NCBI RefSeq assembly: GCF_000014045.1
Contig: NC_008209.1
Span: 620,001-684,000, forward strand
Direction of reading: 5' to 3'
DNA length: 64,000 nt
Source of the DNA: Roseobacter denitrificans OCh 114
GTDB taxonomy: Bacteria; Pseudomonadota; Alphaproteobacteria; Rhodobacterales; Rhodobacteraceae
The notes beneath the pieces were generated by a model that worked only from the letters and a program-made list of their open reading frames with translations, had not been told where the DNA came from and did no database searches. The position numbers and the translations under genes are program-made. Positions 8,381 through 18,489 of this stretch are shown here, one piece after another; positions within the stretch are counted from its first letter, which is position 1; each line of letters opens with the position of its first letter.

Positions 8381-9121
8381 CTAATCGGCGGGCGCGACCA
8401 CGCCGATGATCGGACCGAGGGCAAAACCAAAATCCCGCCTGCCCAGATCGGGAGCATATAGTCGCGAGACTTTGCCGTCAAAATACAAGGCATTCGGCAC
8501 GCCGATATAATCGCGAAACAGCGTTCCAAAACTGTGAAAGTTCACCGGCTGATCCGATATGGCAAAGACCACACGCTGCCCATCGGCTGATGTGCCGACG
8601 CCATTGCGAATATGGAGCGATGTCCCATCCGCCAGAAACCTCGGGTGCAGCGCGCCGTCAATCACCAGCATCGGTCCCGATTGGGTCGCATGTTTGCAGG
8701 CCGGGGCCGCTTCGATATAAGCCAGCGTTTCAAACACATCCGTGCGCCCTTCGCGCACACAGAGCACACCGTTCGGCAGTAGCCCAAAATTGCCGGGTCC
8801 GGCGTTGGGAATGACGCGCATGATCTCTTCGCCATTTTCGACGTAGTGGCCCACGGGTGAGCGATCATCGTGATACATGCCTGCGTTCATGGCAAAGACC
8901 AGCTTTTCACCATGCTCTGACAATGCGCGGTCTACAGAAGTGAATTGGCCGTAAATGTCGCCTGCATCATCGCGCAGGAACAGGTCAAGCTGATCCTCGC
9001 CTGCGTCGATCTCGCAGATCGTGTATTGCGCGCCGTTATATGTGACTGCTTCGCAGGTTGCAGCACTCAAAGCGCTGGCGCCCAGACCAAGAAAGAGAGC
9101 CATATACCCAAGCCGGGTCAT
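8381..9121 (-). CDS. Phosphodiester glycosidase family (DUF2233) secreted protein
   Basis: A 246-residue protein with an N-terminal signal peptide ([20 protein letters not shown], cleavage near residue 20). The body matches DUF2233/NAGPA-like proteins: [45 protein letters not shown] and [15 protein letters not shown]. Related eukaryotic proteins remove GlcNAc from phosphodiester-linked mannose; the bacterial substrate is not known. Its start overlaps the rbfA stop by 4 bp, so it is translationally coupled to rbfA, an unusual place for a secreted protein. Confidence 0.85.
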   Translation of the reverse strand: MTRLGYMALFLGLGASALSAATCEAVTYNGAQYTICEIDAGEDQLDLFLRDDAGDIYGQFTSVDRALSEHGEKLVFAMNAGMYHDDRSPVGHYVENGEEIMRVIPNAGPGNFGLLPNGVLCVREGRTDVFETLAYIEAAPACKHATQSGPMLVIDGALHPRFLADGTSLHIRNGVGTSADGQRVVFAISDQPVNFHSFGTLFRDYIGVPNALYFDGKVSRLYAPDLGRRDFGFALGPIIGVVAPAD

Positions 9122-9540
9122 TCGGTGTCGCTTTCTCCCGCTGGCACGGGGCCGGTGTCGCGCTTGACTTCGGCGCGGTTGAGCATCTCGCGGGTTTCAT
9201 CCATGCGATCAAAGGTTTCATCCAATTGAAACCGCAGATCAGGCGCGAATTTCAACGTCAGCTTTTTGGCCACCAAGCGCCGCAACTCGCCCTTGTTGCG
9301 CGCCAGCAGGGCGATGACTTCATCCTTGCCTTGGCCGCCAAGGGGCAGGACATAAGCAGTCGCGATCTTGAGGTCCGGGGAGGCGCGCACCTCGCCCACG
9401 GTAACGGACAAGCGGTTCAGGTCAGTGTCATGCACATCGCCGCGCGCCAGAACATCCGACAGCGCACGCCTTATTGTCTCTCCGACGCGGAGCTGGCGTT
9501 GCGACGGGCCGGGGCCGGTGTGAAATTTGTTCTTTCCCAT
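9118..9540 (-). CDS. rbfA: Ribosome-binding factor A
   Basis: RbfA helps mature the 5' end of 16S rRNA in the small subunit. The protein has the KH-like fold signature: [21 protein letters not shown] near the N-terminus and a C-terminal region [20 protein letters not shown], matching the P-x-L-x-F-x-D motif. Two starts are possible, 9549 (MRFMGKNKF) and 9540 (MGKNKF, 140 residues); I prefer the latter because MGKN resembles homologues. dapB is divergent, 88 bp away. Confidence 0.93.
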   Translation of the reverse strand: MGKNKFHTGPGPSQRQLRVGETIRRALSDVLARGDVHDTDLNRLSVTVGEVRASPDLKIATAYVLPLGGQGKDEVIALLARNKGELRRLVAKKLTLKFAPDLRFQLDETFDRMDETREMLNRAEVKRDTGPVPAGESDTE

Positions 9541-9628
9541 AAATCTCATTTACGCCCTTGCGTGCCCTTTGCCAAGCGGAGCTACGCAGGCTAAGACGCC
9601 CTGTGAGCGACAGATGCAGGAGGGCGCC

Positions 9629-10447
9629 ATGACGACACCCATGAAGATTGCGATTACAGGTGTGTCCGGACGCATGGGCCGGATGCTGGTGGACACCATC
9701 GATACCTCCGATGCCGTGACCCTGTCCGCCGCATTGGAACGACCCGGACATGACTGGATCGGGCGCGATCTGGGTCTGGCGCTGGGCGGTACGGAACGCG
9801 GCGTTCTGGTCAGCGATGACATCGACAGCGCGCTGGCGGACAGTGAGGCGGTGATTGATTTCACCAGCCCCGCCGCAACGATCCGTTTTGCGCAGGCCGC
9901 AGCGCGGGTTGGCGCCATTCATGTTATTGGCACCACCGGGATGACAGAACAGGAGATCGCGCAGATCGATGCGCAGGCGGCGGGTGCGGTGATCGTGCGC
10001 GCGGGAAACATGAGCCTTGGCGTGAACCTGCTGGTGCAGCTGACCAAACGCGTGGCGGCGGCGCTGGACGAAGATTTTGACATTGAAGTCATTGAATCTC
10101 ACCACAATCAGAAAGTCGATGCCCCCTCAGGCACCGCGCTGATGCTGGGGGAGGCGGCGGCAGAGGGGCGAGGGGTGTCGCTCGATGCGGTGTCTGACCG
10201 GGGGCGCGATGGTCTGACCGGCGCGCGCCAAAAGGGGGACATCGGTTTTGTTTCTGTCCGCGGGGGCGATATCGTCGGGGAACATGACGTTCTGTTCGCA
10301 GCGCAGGGGGAGCGGATCACCCTGCGTCATGTGGCCTCTGACCGTTCTGTCTTTGCGCGCGGTGCGCTCAAGGCGGCGTTGTGGGCGCGGCATCGTGCGC
10401 CCGGAGCCTATGACATGCTGGATGTGCTGGGGCTGAAGGACGGCTGA
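9629..10447 (+). CDS. dapB: 4-hydroxy-tetrahydrodipicolinate reductase
   Basis: DapB performs the NAD(P)H-dependent step to tetrahydrodipicolinate in lysine and peptidoglycan precursor synthesis. The 272-residue protein has the Rossmann motif GVSGRMGRM at about 11-19, GTTGMTEQE, and the signature [14 protein letters not shown] (catalytic His pair and Lys). The open frame extends further upstream, but the ATG at 9629 has a good CAGGAGG site 5 bp before it and gives the normal family N-terminus. Confidence 0.97.
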   Translation: MTTPMKIAITGVSGRMGRMLVDTIDTSDAVTLSAALERPGHDWIGRDLGLALGGTERGVLVSDDIDSALADSEAVIDFTSPAATIRFAQAAARVGAIHVIGTTGMTEQEIAQIDAQAAGAVIVRAGNMSLGVNLLVQLTKRVAAALDEDFDIEVIESHHNQKVDAPSGTALMLGEAAAEGRGVSLDAVSDRGRDGLTGARQKGDIGFVSVRGGDIVGEHDVLFAAQGERITLRHVASDRSVFARGALKAALWARHRAPGAYDMLDVLGLKDG

Positions 10448-10537
10448 TCGGTCGCGGAACTTTTTCACACGAAAAATGATCTGATCCGATGGGTTCTGCG
10501 TACCGTTAGAAAGCAATTCAAGTGGAGTAAGAACACA

Positions 10538-10894
10538 ATGCGCATTGCTCTATCATCCCTGACGATCGCGGCAACACTTATCGCGGCTCCCGCCTTTGCA
10601 GAGTTTTCCAAGGTCGATGACCAATCCGAATTCGTGGCGTTGATCAGCGGCAAGGAATTGCGCCGCCCCTTCGTCAATCTGGAAGTCACACCCGATGGCG
10701 CTATCAACGGATATGGTGCCGCCTGGCCAGTGACGGGAAACTGGACGTGGAGAGATGGCTATTTCTGCCGCGATATTTATTGGGGCGGGGACCCTCTGGG
10801 CTATAACTGTCAGGAAGTTCAGGCAACCGAGGACCGCATCCGCTTCACCTCAGACCGGGGTGCCGGCGATTCGGCGGAGTTCCGTCTGCGGTGA
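10538..10894 (+). CDS. Small secreted protein of unknown function
   Basis: A 118-residue protein with a clear signal peptide (MRIALSSLTIAATLIAAPAFA, cleavage after AFA). The mature part of about 97 residues contains two cysteines (YFCRDIYWGG and GYNCQEV) that could form a disulfide, and a GYGAAWPVTGNWTWRDGYFC stretch. I believe similar small proteins sit beside dapB in other Roseobacter-group genomes and are sometimes mislabelled as the reductase, but it has no DapB motif. Periplasmic; function unknown. Confidence 0.8.
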   Translation: MRIALSSLTIAATLIAAPAFAEFSKVDDQSEFVALISGKELRRPFVNLEVTPDGAINGYGAAWPVTGNWTWRDGYFCRDIYWGGDPLGYNCQEVQATEDRIRFTSDRGAGDSAEFRLR

Positions 10895-10948
10895 TGCCGC
10901 TTCATTCGTGTTGGGGCGGTTAAGCGGCCCTGTATTGTAAAACGCAAG

Positions 10949-10989
10949 AAGGCATCGCGTCAGAAATCGACGGCGATGCCTTTTCTTTC
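10949..10989. terminator. Bidirectional-looking terminator inside the DUF1674 3' end
   Basis: AAGGCATCGC (10949-10958) pairs with GCGATGCCTT (10973-10982), followed on the plus strand by TTCTTT. It should end the small secreted gene transcript. The distal arm and loop are coding sequence of the convergent DUF1674 gene, whose stop is at 10960-10962. Confidence 0.7.
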
Positions 10990-11154
10990 CCAATCCCCGT
11001 AACGGACGGGTTCAGGCCCCTCTCTGCCGCCAAGTTCCGGGGGCATGTTCATGTCTTTCGCTTTCTTACGCCGGGCCTCGGCTTCGGCCAATGCGCGTTG
11101 CGCGGCGGGTGGCAGATCGCTGATGTCTTGCGTGTCATCACTGTCTTGGGTCAT
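10960..11154 (-). CDS. DUF1674 protein (succinate dehydrogenase assembly factor 4 family)
   Basis: A 64-residue protein starting MTQDSDDTQDISDLPPAAQR. The C-terminus GGREGPEPVRYGDWERKGIA then VDF is the hallmark of DUF1674, related to eukaryotic SDHAF4, which assists flavinylation of the succinate dehydrogenase subunit. A longer frame reaches 11250, but its extra residues are not family-like and would run into the promoter region of the divergent rsmB-type gene. No sdh genes are in the window. Confidence 0.85.
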   Translation of the reverse strand: MTQDSDDTQDISDLPPAAQRALAEAEARRKKAKDMNMPPELGGREGPEPVRYGDWERKGIAVDF

Positions 11155-11239
11155 TTCGCTCTGTCCTCTGGCTTGCGTCTTGATATACGTCGCGCTGCGG
11201 GGCAGGCAAGGCACCCGTATGACAAGGAGCACCCGATAG

Positions 11240-12511
11240 ATGGCAGACACAGGCCTTCCGGCGCGCAGAAGCGCTGTTTACCTGCTGGACCAGATCCTTG
11301 GGGAAGGCCGCCTGATGTCGGAGCTTCTGACAGCGGGCACGCTTGACAAGCTGGAACCCGAAGACCGCGCGCGCGCAGCCCGACTGGCGCAGGACACCCT
11401 GAGGGGGTTGGAGCGCGCCGATCGCATCTTGCAAAAACACCTGTCCAAATATCCGCCTTTGACGGTGCGCAATGCCTTGCGGGTCGGAGCGGTGGAACTG
11501 TGCACCGGAACCGCCGCGCACGGCGTGGTGAACGCAATGGTGGAACTGGTATCGCGCCACAAACATTACAGTCACCTTAAAGGGCTGACGAATGCTGTTC
11601 TGCGCAAGGTCGCTGCGGACGGGCCCGCGGCATGGGATGCTTTGCGCGCGCCCCGTCTGCCCAAGTGGCTGCGCGGCCCGCTGGTTGAGGCCTGGGGCGC
11701 GGATGCGATGGCGCGTATGGAGATCGCGCATTTTGCCGGTGCGCCGCTTGATCTGACCGCGAAATCCGACGCCTCCGCTATCGCCGCGCTGACAGGTGGT
11801 ACAGTGTTGCCAACCGGGTCCGTGCGGGTTGAAAATGCAGGTCAGGTCTCGGCCATGCCGGGGTTTTCTGACGGAACATGGTGGGTGCAGGATGCCGCCG
11901 CCGCCTTGCCCGTGCGGATTCTGGCGCCGCAGCCCGGCGAAACCGTGCTTGATCTCTGCGCAGCCCCCGGTGGCAAGACGATGCAACTGGCTGCCGCCGG
12001 TGCGCGGGTCACGGCGGTGGATGATTCTTCGGTGCGCATGGGCCGCGTCGCGGAAAACCTCGCGCGCACGGGCCTCAAAGCCGAGGTGCTGGTGCAGGAT
12101 GCGCGCGCCACGTCGGGGACATTTGACGCGGTGTTGCTAGATGCGCCCTGTTCCGCGACGGGTACGATCCGCCGCCATCCCGATCTGCCCCATGCCAAGG
12201 ACGGGTCGGAGTTTGGCGATCTGATTGCCATGCAGTCTGAACTGATCGACCACGCCTGGGACCGCGTGAAACCCGGCGGACGGTTGGTATTTTGCACCTG
12301 TTCCCTGCTGCCTGATGAAGGCGAAGTGCAGGTGGACGAGGCGCTGGAACGGCATGAAGACATGCGCACGGATGCAGACGCCCTTGGTGTTCCCGGCGTA
12401 GATCCCGCGTGGCGCACCTCCGAGGGGGGGCTGCGATTGCGGCCTGATTACTGGTCTGATCTGGGCGGTCTGGATGGATTTTACATCGCCGTGCTGCGCA
12501 AGGCCGGGTAA
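11240..12511 (+). CDS. rsmB: RsmB family 16S rRNA (cytosine-C5) methyltransferase
   Basis: The 423-residue protein has an N-terminal NusB-like RNA-binding domain (about 1-140) and a C-terminal SAM-dependent methyltransferase domain. Motifs include LDLCAAPGGKT (SAM binding), the LDAPCSATGTIRRHPD motif with one catalytic Cys, and VFCTCSLLPDEGE with the second. It should methylate C967 (E. coli numbering) of 16S rRNA. The start follows an AAGGAG site; DUF1674 is divergent upstream. Confidence 0.93.
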   Translation: MADTGLPARRSAVYLLDQILGEGRLMSELLTAGTLDKLEPEDRARAARLAQDTLRGLERADRILQKHLSKYPPLTVRNALRVGAVELCTGTAAHGVVNAMVELVSRHKHYSHLKGLTNAVLRKVAADGPAAWDALRAPRLPKWLRGPLVEAWGADAMARMEIAHFAGAPLDLTAKSDASAIAALTGGTVLPTGSVRVENAGQVSAMPGFSDGTWWVQDAAAALPVRILAPQPGETVLDLCAAPGGKTMQLAAAGARVTAVDDSSVRMGRVAENLARTGLKAEVLVQDARATSGTFDAVLLDAPCSATGTIRRHPDLPHAKDGSEFGDLIAMQSELIDHAWDRVKPGGRLVFCTCSLLPDEGEVQVDEALERHEDMRTDADALGVPGVDPAWRTSEGGLRLRPDYWSDLGGLDGFYIAVLRKAG

Positions 12512-12618
12512 CATCGCGGCCATATAAGGTTGCGGGTCGACAAAGAGCGGTGACTCGCAGCGGGCGGCGCGCTATCATGCCGCAAAGCGTCGTCAGAACG
12601 CGTCAGGCAGAGATCGCA

Positions 12619-14364
12619 ATGTCCCAAAGCAAGAGTTTTGCAGCCAGAAAGGTGCATTTCCTGAACCGGTGGCACGCCACCCGCGCCGGGCGCATGCGGT
12701 CCCGGCCAGTTGGATTCGTGTCATCGCCTGAACCCCGCACGATTGGCAGCTACGCGCGCGGGCGGCAGTTGCTGGCGGGGAATTTCCTCTTTGCAGGCCA
12801 TCTGCTTGAGAGAAAAGACGCGGACATCTGGGATTTGCCGCCCCCCAATGAAGACTTCAGTCTGGAGCTCAGCGGGTTTCAATGGCTTGACGATCTGGCT
12901 GCTGTCGGAGATGCGGCGGCGCGCGGCAAGGCGCAGGCGTGGCTGTGGGGATGGATCGAACGGTATGGGCGTGGACGTGGTCCCGGCTGGACGCCCGATC
13001 TGACCGGGCGCCGTCTGATCCGCTGGATCAACCACGCGATATTCCTGCTGCGCGGCAGCGACGGTCCGGACAGTGACACGTTTTACCGCAGTTTGAACCA
13101 GCAGACGCATTTCCTGTCGCGGCGATGGCAGGGTGCCGCCAGTGGCCTGCCCCGGTTCGAGGCGCTCACCGGTCTGATCTATGCGGCTTTGTCGCTGGAG
13201 GGGATGCAGGCCATGGCGATGCCTGCTCTCAAGGGTCTGGCGCGCGAGTGTCGTACGCAGATCGACGCGCAAGGGGGCCTGCCCTCGCGCAATCCCGAAG
13301 ACCTTCTGGAAGTGTTCACGCTGCTGACGTGGACAGCCGCAACGCTGAAAGAAGCCGGGTATGCCCCGCCCAGAGAACACCTCGAAGCCATTGCGCGGAT
13401 CGCCCCGACCCTGCGCACACTGCGCCATGCGGATGGTGGTCTGGCGCGGTTTCATGGTGGCGGGCGCGGGGCCGAAGGCTGGCTTGATCACGCCCTTGCG
13501 CAGGCGCGGATCAAGACACAACAACCCGATGGGTTGTCGATGGGTTTTGCGCGCCTTTCGGCGGGGCGCACCAGCGTGATCATTGACGCCAGCGTGCCCC
13601 CGGCCGGGCGCGCGTCATTCAACGCCCATGCCTCCACACTTGCGTTTGAGGTCACCTCCGGGCGTCGCCCCCTGATCGTCAATTGCGGCTCGGGGCGTAC
13701 CTTTGGCCCGGAGTGGCGGCGGGCCGGGCGTGCAACGCCGTCCCATTCAACACTGGCGTTGGGGGGCTATTCCAGTGCGCGCCTTGGCTCGGCGGACCCT
13801 GCAACTGGGGGCGAGCCCCTGATCGAAGCGCCAACCCACGTGCCCATCGAGATCACGGATGCATCGGACGGCATCCGGTTTCAGGGTGGGCATGATGGCT
13901 TTGTGCCAACCCATGGTCTGACCCATGCACGCACGCTTGAGATGACGTTTGACGGGCGCGGCATTGCGGGTGAGGATATGCTGCTTGCCATGGGAGACCG
14001 CGAAAAGCGGCGATTTGATCTGGCGCTGGATGCGACCAAATTGGCCGGTATCGGCTTTGAAATCCGCTTTCATCTGCATCCGGATGTGGATGCGACACTT
14101 GATATGGGCGGGGCGGCGATCTCCATCGCCTTGAAAAGCGGTGAGATCTGGGTGTTTCGCCATGATGGCAGTCAAAAGCTGAAACTCGAACCCTCGGTCT
14201 ATCTGGAGGTGGGCCGTTTAAAGCCACGCTCGGCAAATCAGATTGTGCTTGCCGGTCGGGCTATGTCATATGCGACCCGTGTCAGGTGGTCTTTGTCCAA
14301 GGCGCAGGAAACTGCGATCGGGGTGCGGGACCTGAGCCGAGATACCCTGAATTACACCGATTAG
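12619..14364 (+). CDS. Heparinase II/III family protein
   Basis: A protein of about 581 residues with the heparinase II/III-like architecture: an N-terminal alpha-helical toroid (about 40-320; [28 protein letters not shown]) and a beta-rich C-terminal region beginning near [22 protein letters not shown] and including [16 protein letters not shown]. Known relatives are polysaccharide lyases acting on glycosaminoglycans or alginate. No signal peptide is evident, odd for a lyase of external polymers, so the substrate may be cytoplasmic or activity may differ. The start at 12619 is uncertain (12550 and 12586 are in frame). purH follows 19 bp later. Confidence 0.8.
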   Translation: MSQSKSFAARKVHFLNRWHATRAGRMRSRPVGFVSSPEPRTIGSYARGRQLLAGNFLFAGHLLERKDADIWDLPPPNEDFSLELSGFQWLDDLAAVGDAAARGKAQAWLWGWIERYGRGRGPGWTPDLTGRRLIRWINHAIFLLRGSDGPDSDTFYRSLNQQTHFLSRRWQGAASGLPRFEALTGLIYAALSLEGMQAMAMPALKGLARECRTQIDAQGGLPSRNPEDLLEVFTLLTWTAATLKEAGYAPPREHLEAIARIAPTLRTLRHADGGLARFHGGGRGAEGWLDHALAQARIKTQQPDGLSMGFARLSAGRTSVIIDASVPPAGRASFNAHASTLAFEVTSGRRPLIVNCGSGRTFGPEWRRAGRATPSHSTLALGGYSSARLGSADPATGGEPLIEAPTHVPIEITDASDGIRFQGGHDGFVPTHGLTHARTLEMTFDGRGIAGEDMLLAMGDREKRRFDLALDATKLAGIGFEIRFHLHPDVDATLDMGGAAISIALKSGEIWVFRHDGSQKLKLEPSVYLEVGRLKPRSANQIVLAGRAMSYATRVRWSLSKAQETAIGVRDLSRDTLNYTD

Positions 14365-14383
14365 ATCGCCCAAAGGACCAGAT

Positions 14384-15970
14384 ATGACCGACCTTGCCCC
14401 GCTGCGCCGCGCGCTTCTTTCCGTTTCAGACAAGACCGGGCTGGTGGCGCTGGGGAAGGCGCTGGCCGCGCGCGGTGTCGAGCTTTTGTCGACCGGGGGC
14501 ACGGCGCGGGCGCTGCGCGACGCCGGGCTTGAGGTCAAGGATGTGGCCGAGGTCACGGGATTTCCGGAAATGATGGACGGGCGGGTCAAGACGCTGCACC
14601 CGGCGGTTCACGGCGGTTTGCTGGCGCTGCGCGACAATGACGATCACCTCGCGGCCATGCAGGAACATGGGATCGCGGGCATAGATCTGGTGGTTGTGAA
14701 CCTCTATCCGTTTGAGCAGACGGTCGCCAAGGGCGCGCAATACGACGAAGTCATTGAAAACATTGATATCGGTGGGCCAGCGATGATCCGGTCTGCTGCC
14801 AAGAACCACGGGTTTGTCAGCGTGGTGGTGGATGTGGAGGATTACGATGTCCTGATCGCGCAACTGGAGGCGTATGACGGGCACACGACCTATGCCCTGC
14901 GCCAGCGCCTTGCCCAGACCGCATATGCGCGCACCGCTGCCTATGATACGGCGGTGAGCACATGGATGGCCGCGCAGGTGGGTGAACCGCCACGGCGACG
15001 CAGCTTTGGGGGCACGCTGGCGCAAACACTGCGGTATGGCGAGAATCCACATCAGGATGCGGCGTTTTACCTCGATGGATCGAACAGCCCCGGCGTTGCC
15101 ACCGCGCGCCAGCTTCAGGGCAAGGAGCTGTCATATAACAATATCAATGACACGGATGCGGCCTTTGAGCTTGTCAGTGAATTTGACCAGGGGGATGGGC
15201 CTGCCTGTGCCATCATCAAACATGCAAATCCTTGCGGCGTGGCGCGGGCCGAGACACTGACTGAGGCGTACAGGCGCGCCTTTGATTGTGACCGCACCTC
15301 TGCATTCGGGGGCATCATTGCGCTCAACCAACCGCTGGACGGGGCGACCGCCGAAGAGATTTCGTCGATTTTTACCGAAGTTGTCATCGCGCCGGGTGCG
15401 GACGCAGAGGCACAAGAGGTTTTTGCCAAAAAGAAGAACCTGCGCCTGCTCACCACGGACGGGCTGGCGGACCCCACAGCGCCGGGTCTGGCGATCCGGC
15501 AGGTGTCGGGGGGGTATCTGGTGCAGGACAGGGATACCGGTCGCTTGTCGGCCGATGCGCTTCAAATCGTCACCAAGCGTGCGCCAAGCGATCAGGAAAT
15601 GGCCGATCTGATGTTTGCCTGGACCGTCGCCAAACACGTCAAATCCAATGCCATCATCTATGTCAAAGACGGCGCGACCGTCGGCGTCGGTGCTGGGCAG
15701 ATGAGCCGGGTCGACAGCACGAGAATCGCCGCCCGCAAGGCACAGGACATGGCCGAGGCGATGGGTCTGCCTGCGCCACTGACACAAGGGTCGGTCGTGG
15801 CCTCTGATGCGTTTTTTCCCTTTGCCGACGGGTTGATCACAGCAGCCGAGGCCGGGGCGACCGCGCTTATCCAGCCGGGTGGATCGATGCGCGATGATGA
15901 GGTTATCGCCGCCGCGGATGAGGCAGGTCTCGCGATGGTGTTTACCGGCATGCGTCACTTCAGGCACTGA
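14384..15970 (+). CDS. purH: Bifunctional AICAR transformylase/IMP cyclohydrolase
   Basis: PurH performs the last two steps of de novo IMP synthesis. The 528-residue protein has the MGS-like cyclohydrolase domain first ([53 protein letters not shown]) and the formyltransferase domain after about residue 200 ([36 protein letters not shown]). Length and order are normal. It lies between the heparinase-like gene and lspA with short gaps, probably one transcript. Confidence 0.98.
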   Translation: MTDLAPLRRALLSVSDKTGLVALGKALAARGVELLSTGGTARALRDAGLEVKDVAEVTGFPEMMDGRVKTLHPAVHGGLLALRDNDDHLAAMQEHGIAGIDLVVVNLYPFEQTVAKGAQYDEVIENIDIGGPAMIRSAAKNHGFVSVVVDVEDYDVLIAQLEAYDGHTTYALRQRLAQTAYARTAAYDTAVSTWMAAQVGEPPRRRSFGGTLAQTLRYGENPHQDAAFYLDGSNSPGVATARQLQGKELSYNNINDTDAAFELVSEFDQGDGPACAIIKHANPCGVARAETLTEAYRRAFDCDRTSAFGGIIALNQPLDGATAEEISSIFTEVVIAPGADAEAQEVFAKKKNLRLLTTDGLADPTAPGLAIRQVSGGYLVQDRDTGRLSADALQIVTKRAPSDQEMADLMFAWTVAKHVKSNAIIYVKDGATVGVGAGQMSRVDSTRIAARKAQDMAEAMGLPAPLTQGSVVASDAFFPFADGLITAAEAGATALIQPGGSMRDDEVIAAADEAGLAMVFTGMRHFRH

Positions 15971-15984
15971 ACAAGGGGGCCGCC

Positions 15985-16470
15985 ATGCGTTTGCTCTATG
16001 GGGCTGCCGTGATCGCGTTTCTGGTGGATCAGGTCAGCAAATACATCGTGATTCACATGATGGAATTGTGGCGCATTCGTGCGGTCGATGTTTTCCCGCC
16101 CTTTGTGAATTTTCGCTATGGCGAGAACCGGGGTATCAATTTTGGCCTGTTTGACGGCGGGTCGGACGCAGCGCGGTGGGCTCTGATCGGCGTGGCGCTC
16201 GCCATCTGCACGTTCGTTTACATCTGGTCGCGCAAATCGCAACTGGCGGGATGGGCGGCGGCGGCGGCCGGCCTGTTGATCGGCGGCGCGCTTGCGAATG
16301 TACTGGATCGGTTGATCTATGGCTATGTGCTGGATTTTCTGAACATGTCGTGCTGCGGCATCGACAATCCGTTCGTGTTCAACCTCGCTGACGTTTTCAT
16401 TTTCATGGGCGCGATCGGCTTGGTATTCCTTGCGCCGGACCCGAAGGCCGATGCCAACAAGGGCGGTTGA
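15985..16470 (+). CDS. lspA: Lipoprotein signal peptidase (signal peptidase II)
   Basis: This 161-residue inner-membrane aspartic protease removes signal peptides from diacylated prolipoproteins. It has four hydrophobic helices and both catalytic Asp motifs: GGALANVLDRLIYGYVLDFL and FVFNLADVFIFMG; FRYGENRGINFGLFD is the conserved NxGxAFG-type region. It begins 14 bp after purH. The next gene encodes a lipoprotein that would be its substrate. Confidence 0.96.
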   Translation: MRLLYGAAVIAFLVDQVSKYIVIHMMELWRIRAVDVFPPFVNFRYGENRGINFGLFDGGSDAARWALIGVALAICTFVYIWSRKSQLAGWAAAAAGLLIGGALANVLDRLIYGYVLDFLNMSCCGIDNPFVFNLADVFIFMGAIGLVFLAPDPKADANKGG

Positions 16471-16536
16471 AAAAAGGTCAGTGACAACCGCCGTCGCTCT
16501 GGCGTATTGAGAAGTAACCGTGAGGAGACATGTTTC

Positions 16537-17040
16537 ATGCGCATGAAAGTGCCATTTCTTCTGTTAGCCATGACCTTGGCCGCCTGCTCGAACCAGGGGC
16601 TGAAAACCCTGTCGTCCACATCGCGGGGCCCCGATGAATTCATTGTCGAGCCGAAAGCGGAACTGACGCTGCCGCCTGATTTCTCCAACCTGCCGCAACC
16701 AACGCCGGGACAGGCGAACCGCACCGACACCGACCCTCTGGCGGAGATGGTGGTCGCGCTAGGGGGCAGGCCGGGGGATGCATCCGCGCCGGTGCCATCC
16801 TCGGATGGTGCCCTCGTGACAGCGGCAAGCCGGTTTGGCGTTTCCCCTGACATCCGCCAGTCACTTGCAACTGAAGATGCGGAATTCCGCAGAACTCAGT
16901 CACGCTTTACGCAGTTCAAGATTTTTCCCGAAGATGTTTACAACCAAGTCTATCGCGATCAGGCGTTGGACCCGCGTGAAACTGCCGAGGCATGGCGTCG
17001 CGCTGGCGCCCGTACACCCAGTTTTCCGCCTCCGGGATAA
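16537..17040 (+). CDS. DUF3035 lipoprotein (possible Bam complex subunit)
   Basis: A 167-residue lipoprotein: MRMKVPFLLLAMTLAACSNQ has a type II signal with lipobox LAAC. The rest is hydrophilic with the conserved PDEFIVEPKAELTLPPDFSNLP segment characteristic of DUF3035. I recall this alphaproteobacterial family being linked to the BamF subunit of the outer-membrane beta-barrel assembly machine; that is from memory and not shown by the sequence. The ATG at 16537 follows GAGGAG; an upstream in-frame start at 16507 would hide the signal. Likely expressed with lspA. Confidence 0.85.
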   Translation: MRMKVPFLLLAMTLAACSNQGLKTLSSTSRGPDEFIVEPKAELTLPPDFSNLPQPTPGQANRTDTDPLAEMVVALGGRPGDASAPVPSSDGALVTAASRFGVSPDIRQSLATEDAEFRRTQSRFTQFKIFPEDVYNQVYRDQALDPRETAEAWRRAGARTPSFPPPG

Positions 17041-17154
17041 CCTGAAATTAACAGGAAGCCGCTCACATTCGTGACAGCGTGCCTTGAACCATGGCTTTTG
17101 CAACGTACCTAACTGCGCAGACCTATGTGTTTTTACTTTGCGAAAGGATTGCAC

Positions 17155-18489
17155 ATGTTGCGATGTACTGCGTTTGCGGCGCTTTTGAGCCTGATACCCG
17201 TCACCCTGAGTGCCGGCGAAGAGGCGGTGACGACCTTCGAGCTCGAAAATGGCATGCAAGTGGTCGTTGTCGAAGACCACCGCGCCCCCGTGGTTCAGCA
17301 CATGCTCTGGTATCGCGCCGGATCAGCGGATGAGCCCAAAGGGTCTTCAGGTGTTGCACATTTCCTTGAGCATTTGCTGTTCAAGGCGACCGACACTTTG
17401 GCCGAGGGCGAACTGTCCGCTACAGTTGCGCGAAACGGGGGGCGCGATAATGCGTTCACCTCCTATGACTACACGGCCTACTTCCAGCGCGTCGCGTCAG
17501 ACCGCCTTGGGTTGATGATGAAAATGGAAGCGGACAGGATGAAAAACATTCGCCTGACGGAGGAAAACATCGCGACCGAGCGCAACGTGATCATTGAAGA
17601 GCGTAACCAACGCACCGAAAACAATCCCGGTGCCCTTTTCGGGGAGCAGATCAACGCGGCACAGTTTCTCAACCACCGCTACGGTGTGCCGATCATCGGC
17701 TGGATGCACGAGATGGAAACGCTTGATATGGAGGACGCGCTTGGGTTTTACGAGATCTATTATTCGCCCAACAATGCCGTTCTGGTCGTGTCTGGTGACG
17801 TGACGCCCGAAGAGGTGCGCGCCTTGGCCGAAGAACACTACGGCGCAATTCCCAGCAATCCCGACCTGCCCACCCGGATGCGCACACAGGAGCCGCCGCA
17901 AACGGCGGAGCGGCGTTTGATCTATCGCGATGCGCGTGTCGCACAGCCCTATGTGCGCCGTTCGTATCTTGCGCCGGAACGCGACCCCGGCGCGCAGGAA
18001 ACTGCAGCGGCACTTGTGTTCCTGAGCGAGATTTTGGGCGGTGGCACGACTTCATTCCTTGCTGAAGAGTTGCAGTTCAACAATCAGTTAGCGACCTATG
18101 CGGCCAGTTTTTACCGCCCGGTTTCGCTCGATGATACCACGTTCAATCTGATCGTGGTGCCGCGGCCTGACGTTTCGCTGCAGGAAGCCGAAGATGCGAT
18201 GGATGCCGCTCTTGCCAAATTCATGGAAACCGGTGTCGATCCTGAACAGCTTGAGCGGATCAAGTTCCAGATCCGCGCTGATCAGATTTATGCCCGCGAC
18301 GATGTGGACCGGATCGCCAACCGATACGGTCAAGCCCTGACATCCGGTCTTACGGTTGAGGACGTGCAGGTCTGGCCCGACGTCCTGCAGGCTGTGACAG
18401 AAGAAGATATCATGGCCGCGGCGCGTGAGGTTTTTGACCGCCGCGCATCGGTAACAGGCTGGATTATGCGCGAAGAGGTGACACAATGA
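17155..18489 (+). CDS. M16 family zinc metallopeptidase (active-site bearing)
   Basis: A 444-residue periplasmic protein with a signal peptide (MLRCTAFAALLSLIPVTLSA) and the inverted zinc motif HFLEH (His69, Glu72, His73), followed by the distal Glu region TERNVIIEERNQR. The C-terminal half has the second M16 fold. Family relatives include PqqL and mitochondrial processing peptidase. The start at 17155 follows AAAGGA. It overlaps the next gene by 4 bp, giving the usual pair of catalytic and non-catalytic M16 proteins that probably work as a heterodimer. Confidence 0.93.
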   Translation: MLRCTAFAALLSLIPVTLSAGEEAVTTFELENGMQVVVVEDHRAPVVQHMLWYRAGSADEPKGSSGVAHFLEHLLFKATDTLAEGELSATVARNGGRDNAFTSYDYTAYFQRVASDRLGLMMKMEADRMKNIRLTEENIATERNVIIEERNQRTENNPGALFGEQINAAQFLNHRYGVPIIGWMHEMETLDMEDALGFYEIYYSPNNAVLVVSGDVTPEEVRALAEEHYGAIPSNPDLPTRMRTQEPPQTAERRLIYRDARVAQPYVRRSYLAPERDPGAQETAAALVFLSEILGGGTTSFLAEELQFNNQLATYAASFYRPVSLDDTTFNLIVVPRPDVSLQEAEDAMDAALAKFMETGVDPEQLERIKFQIRADQIYARDDVDRIANRYGQALTSGLTVEDVQVWPDVLQAVTEEDIMAAAREVFDRRASVTGWIMREEVTQ

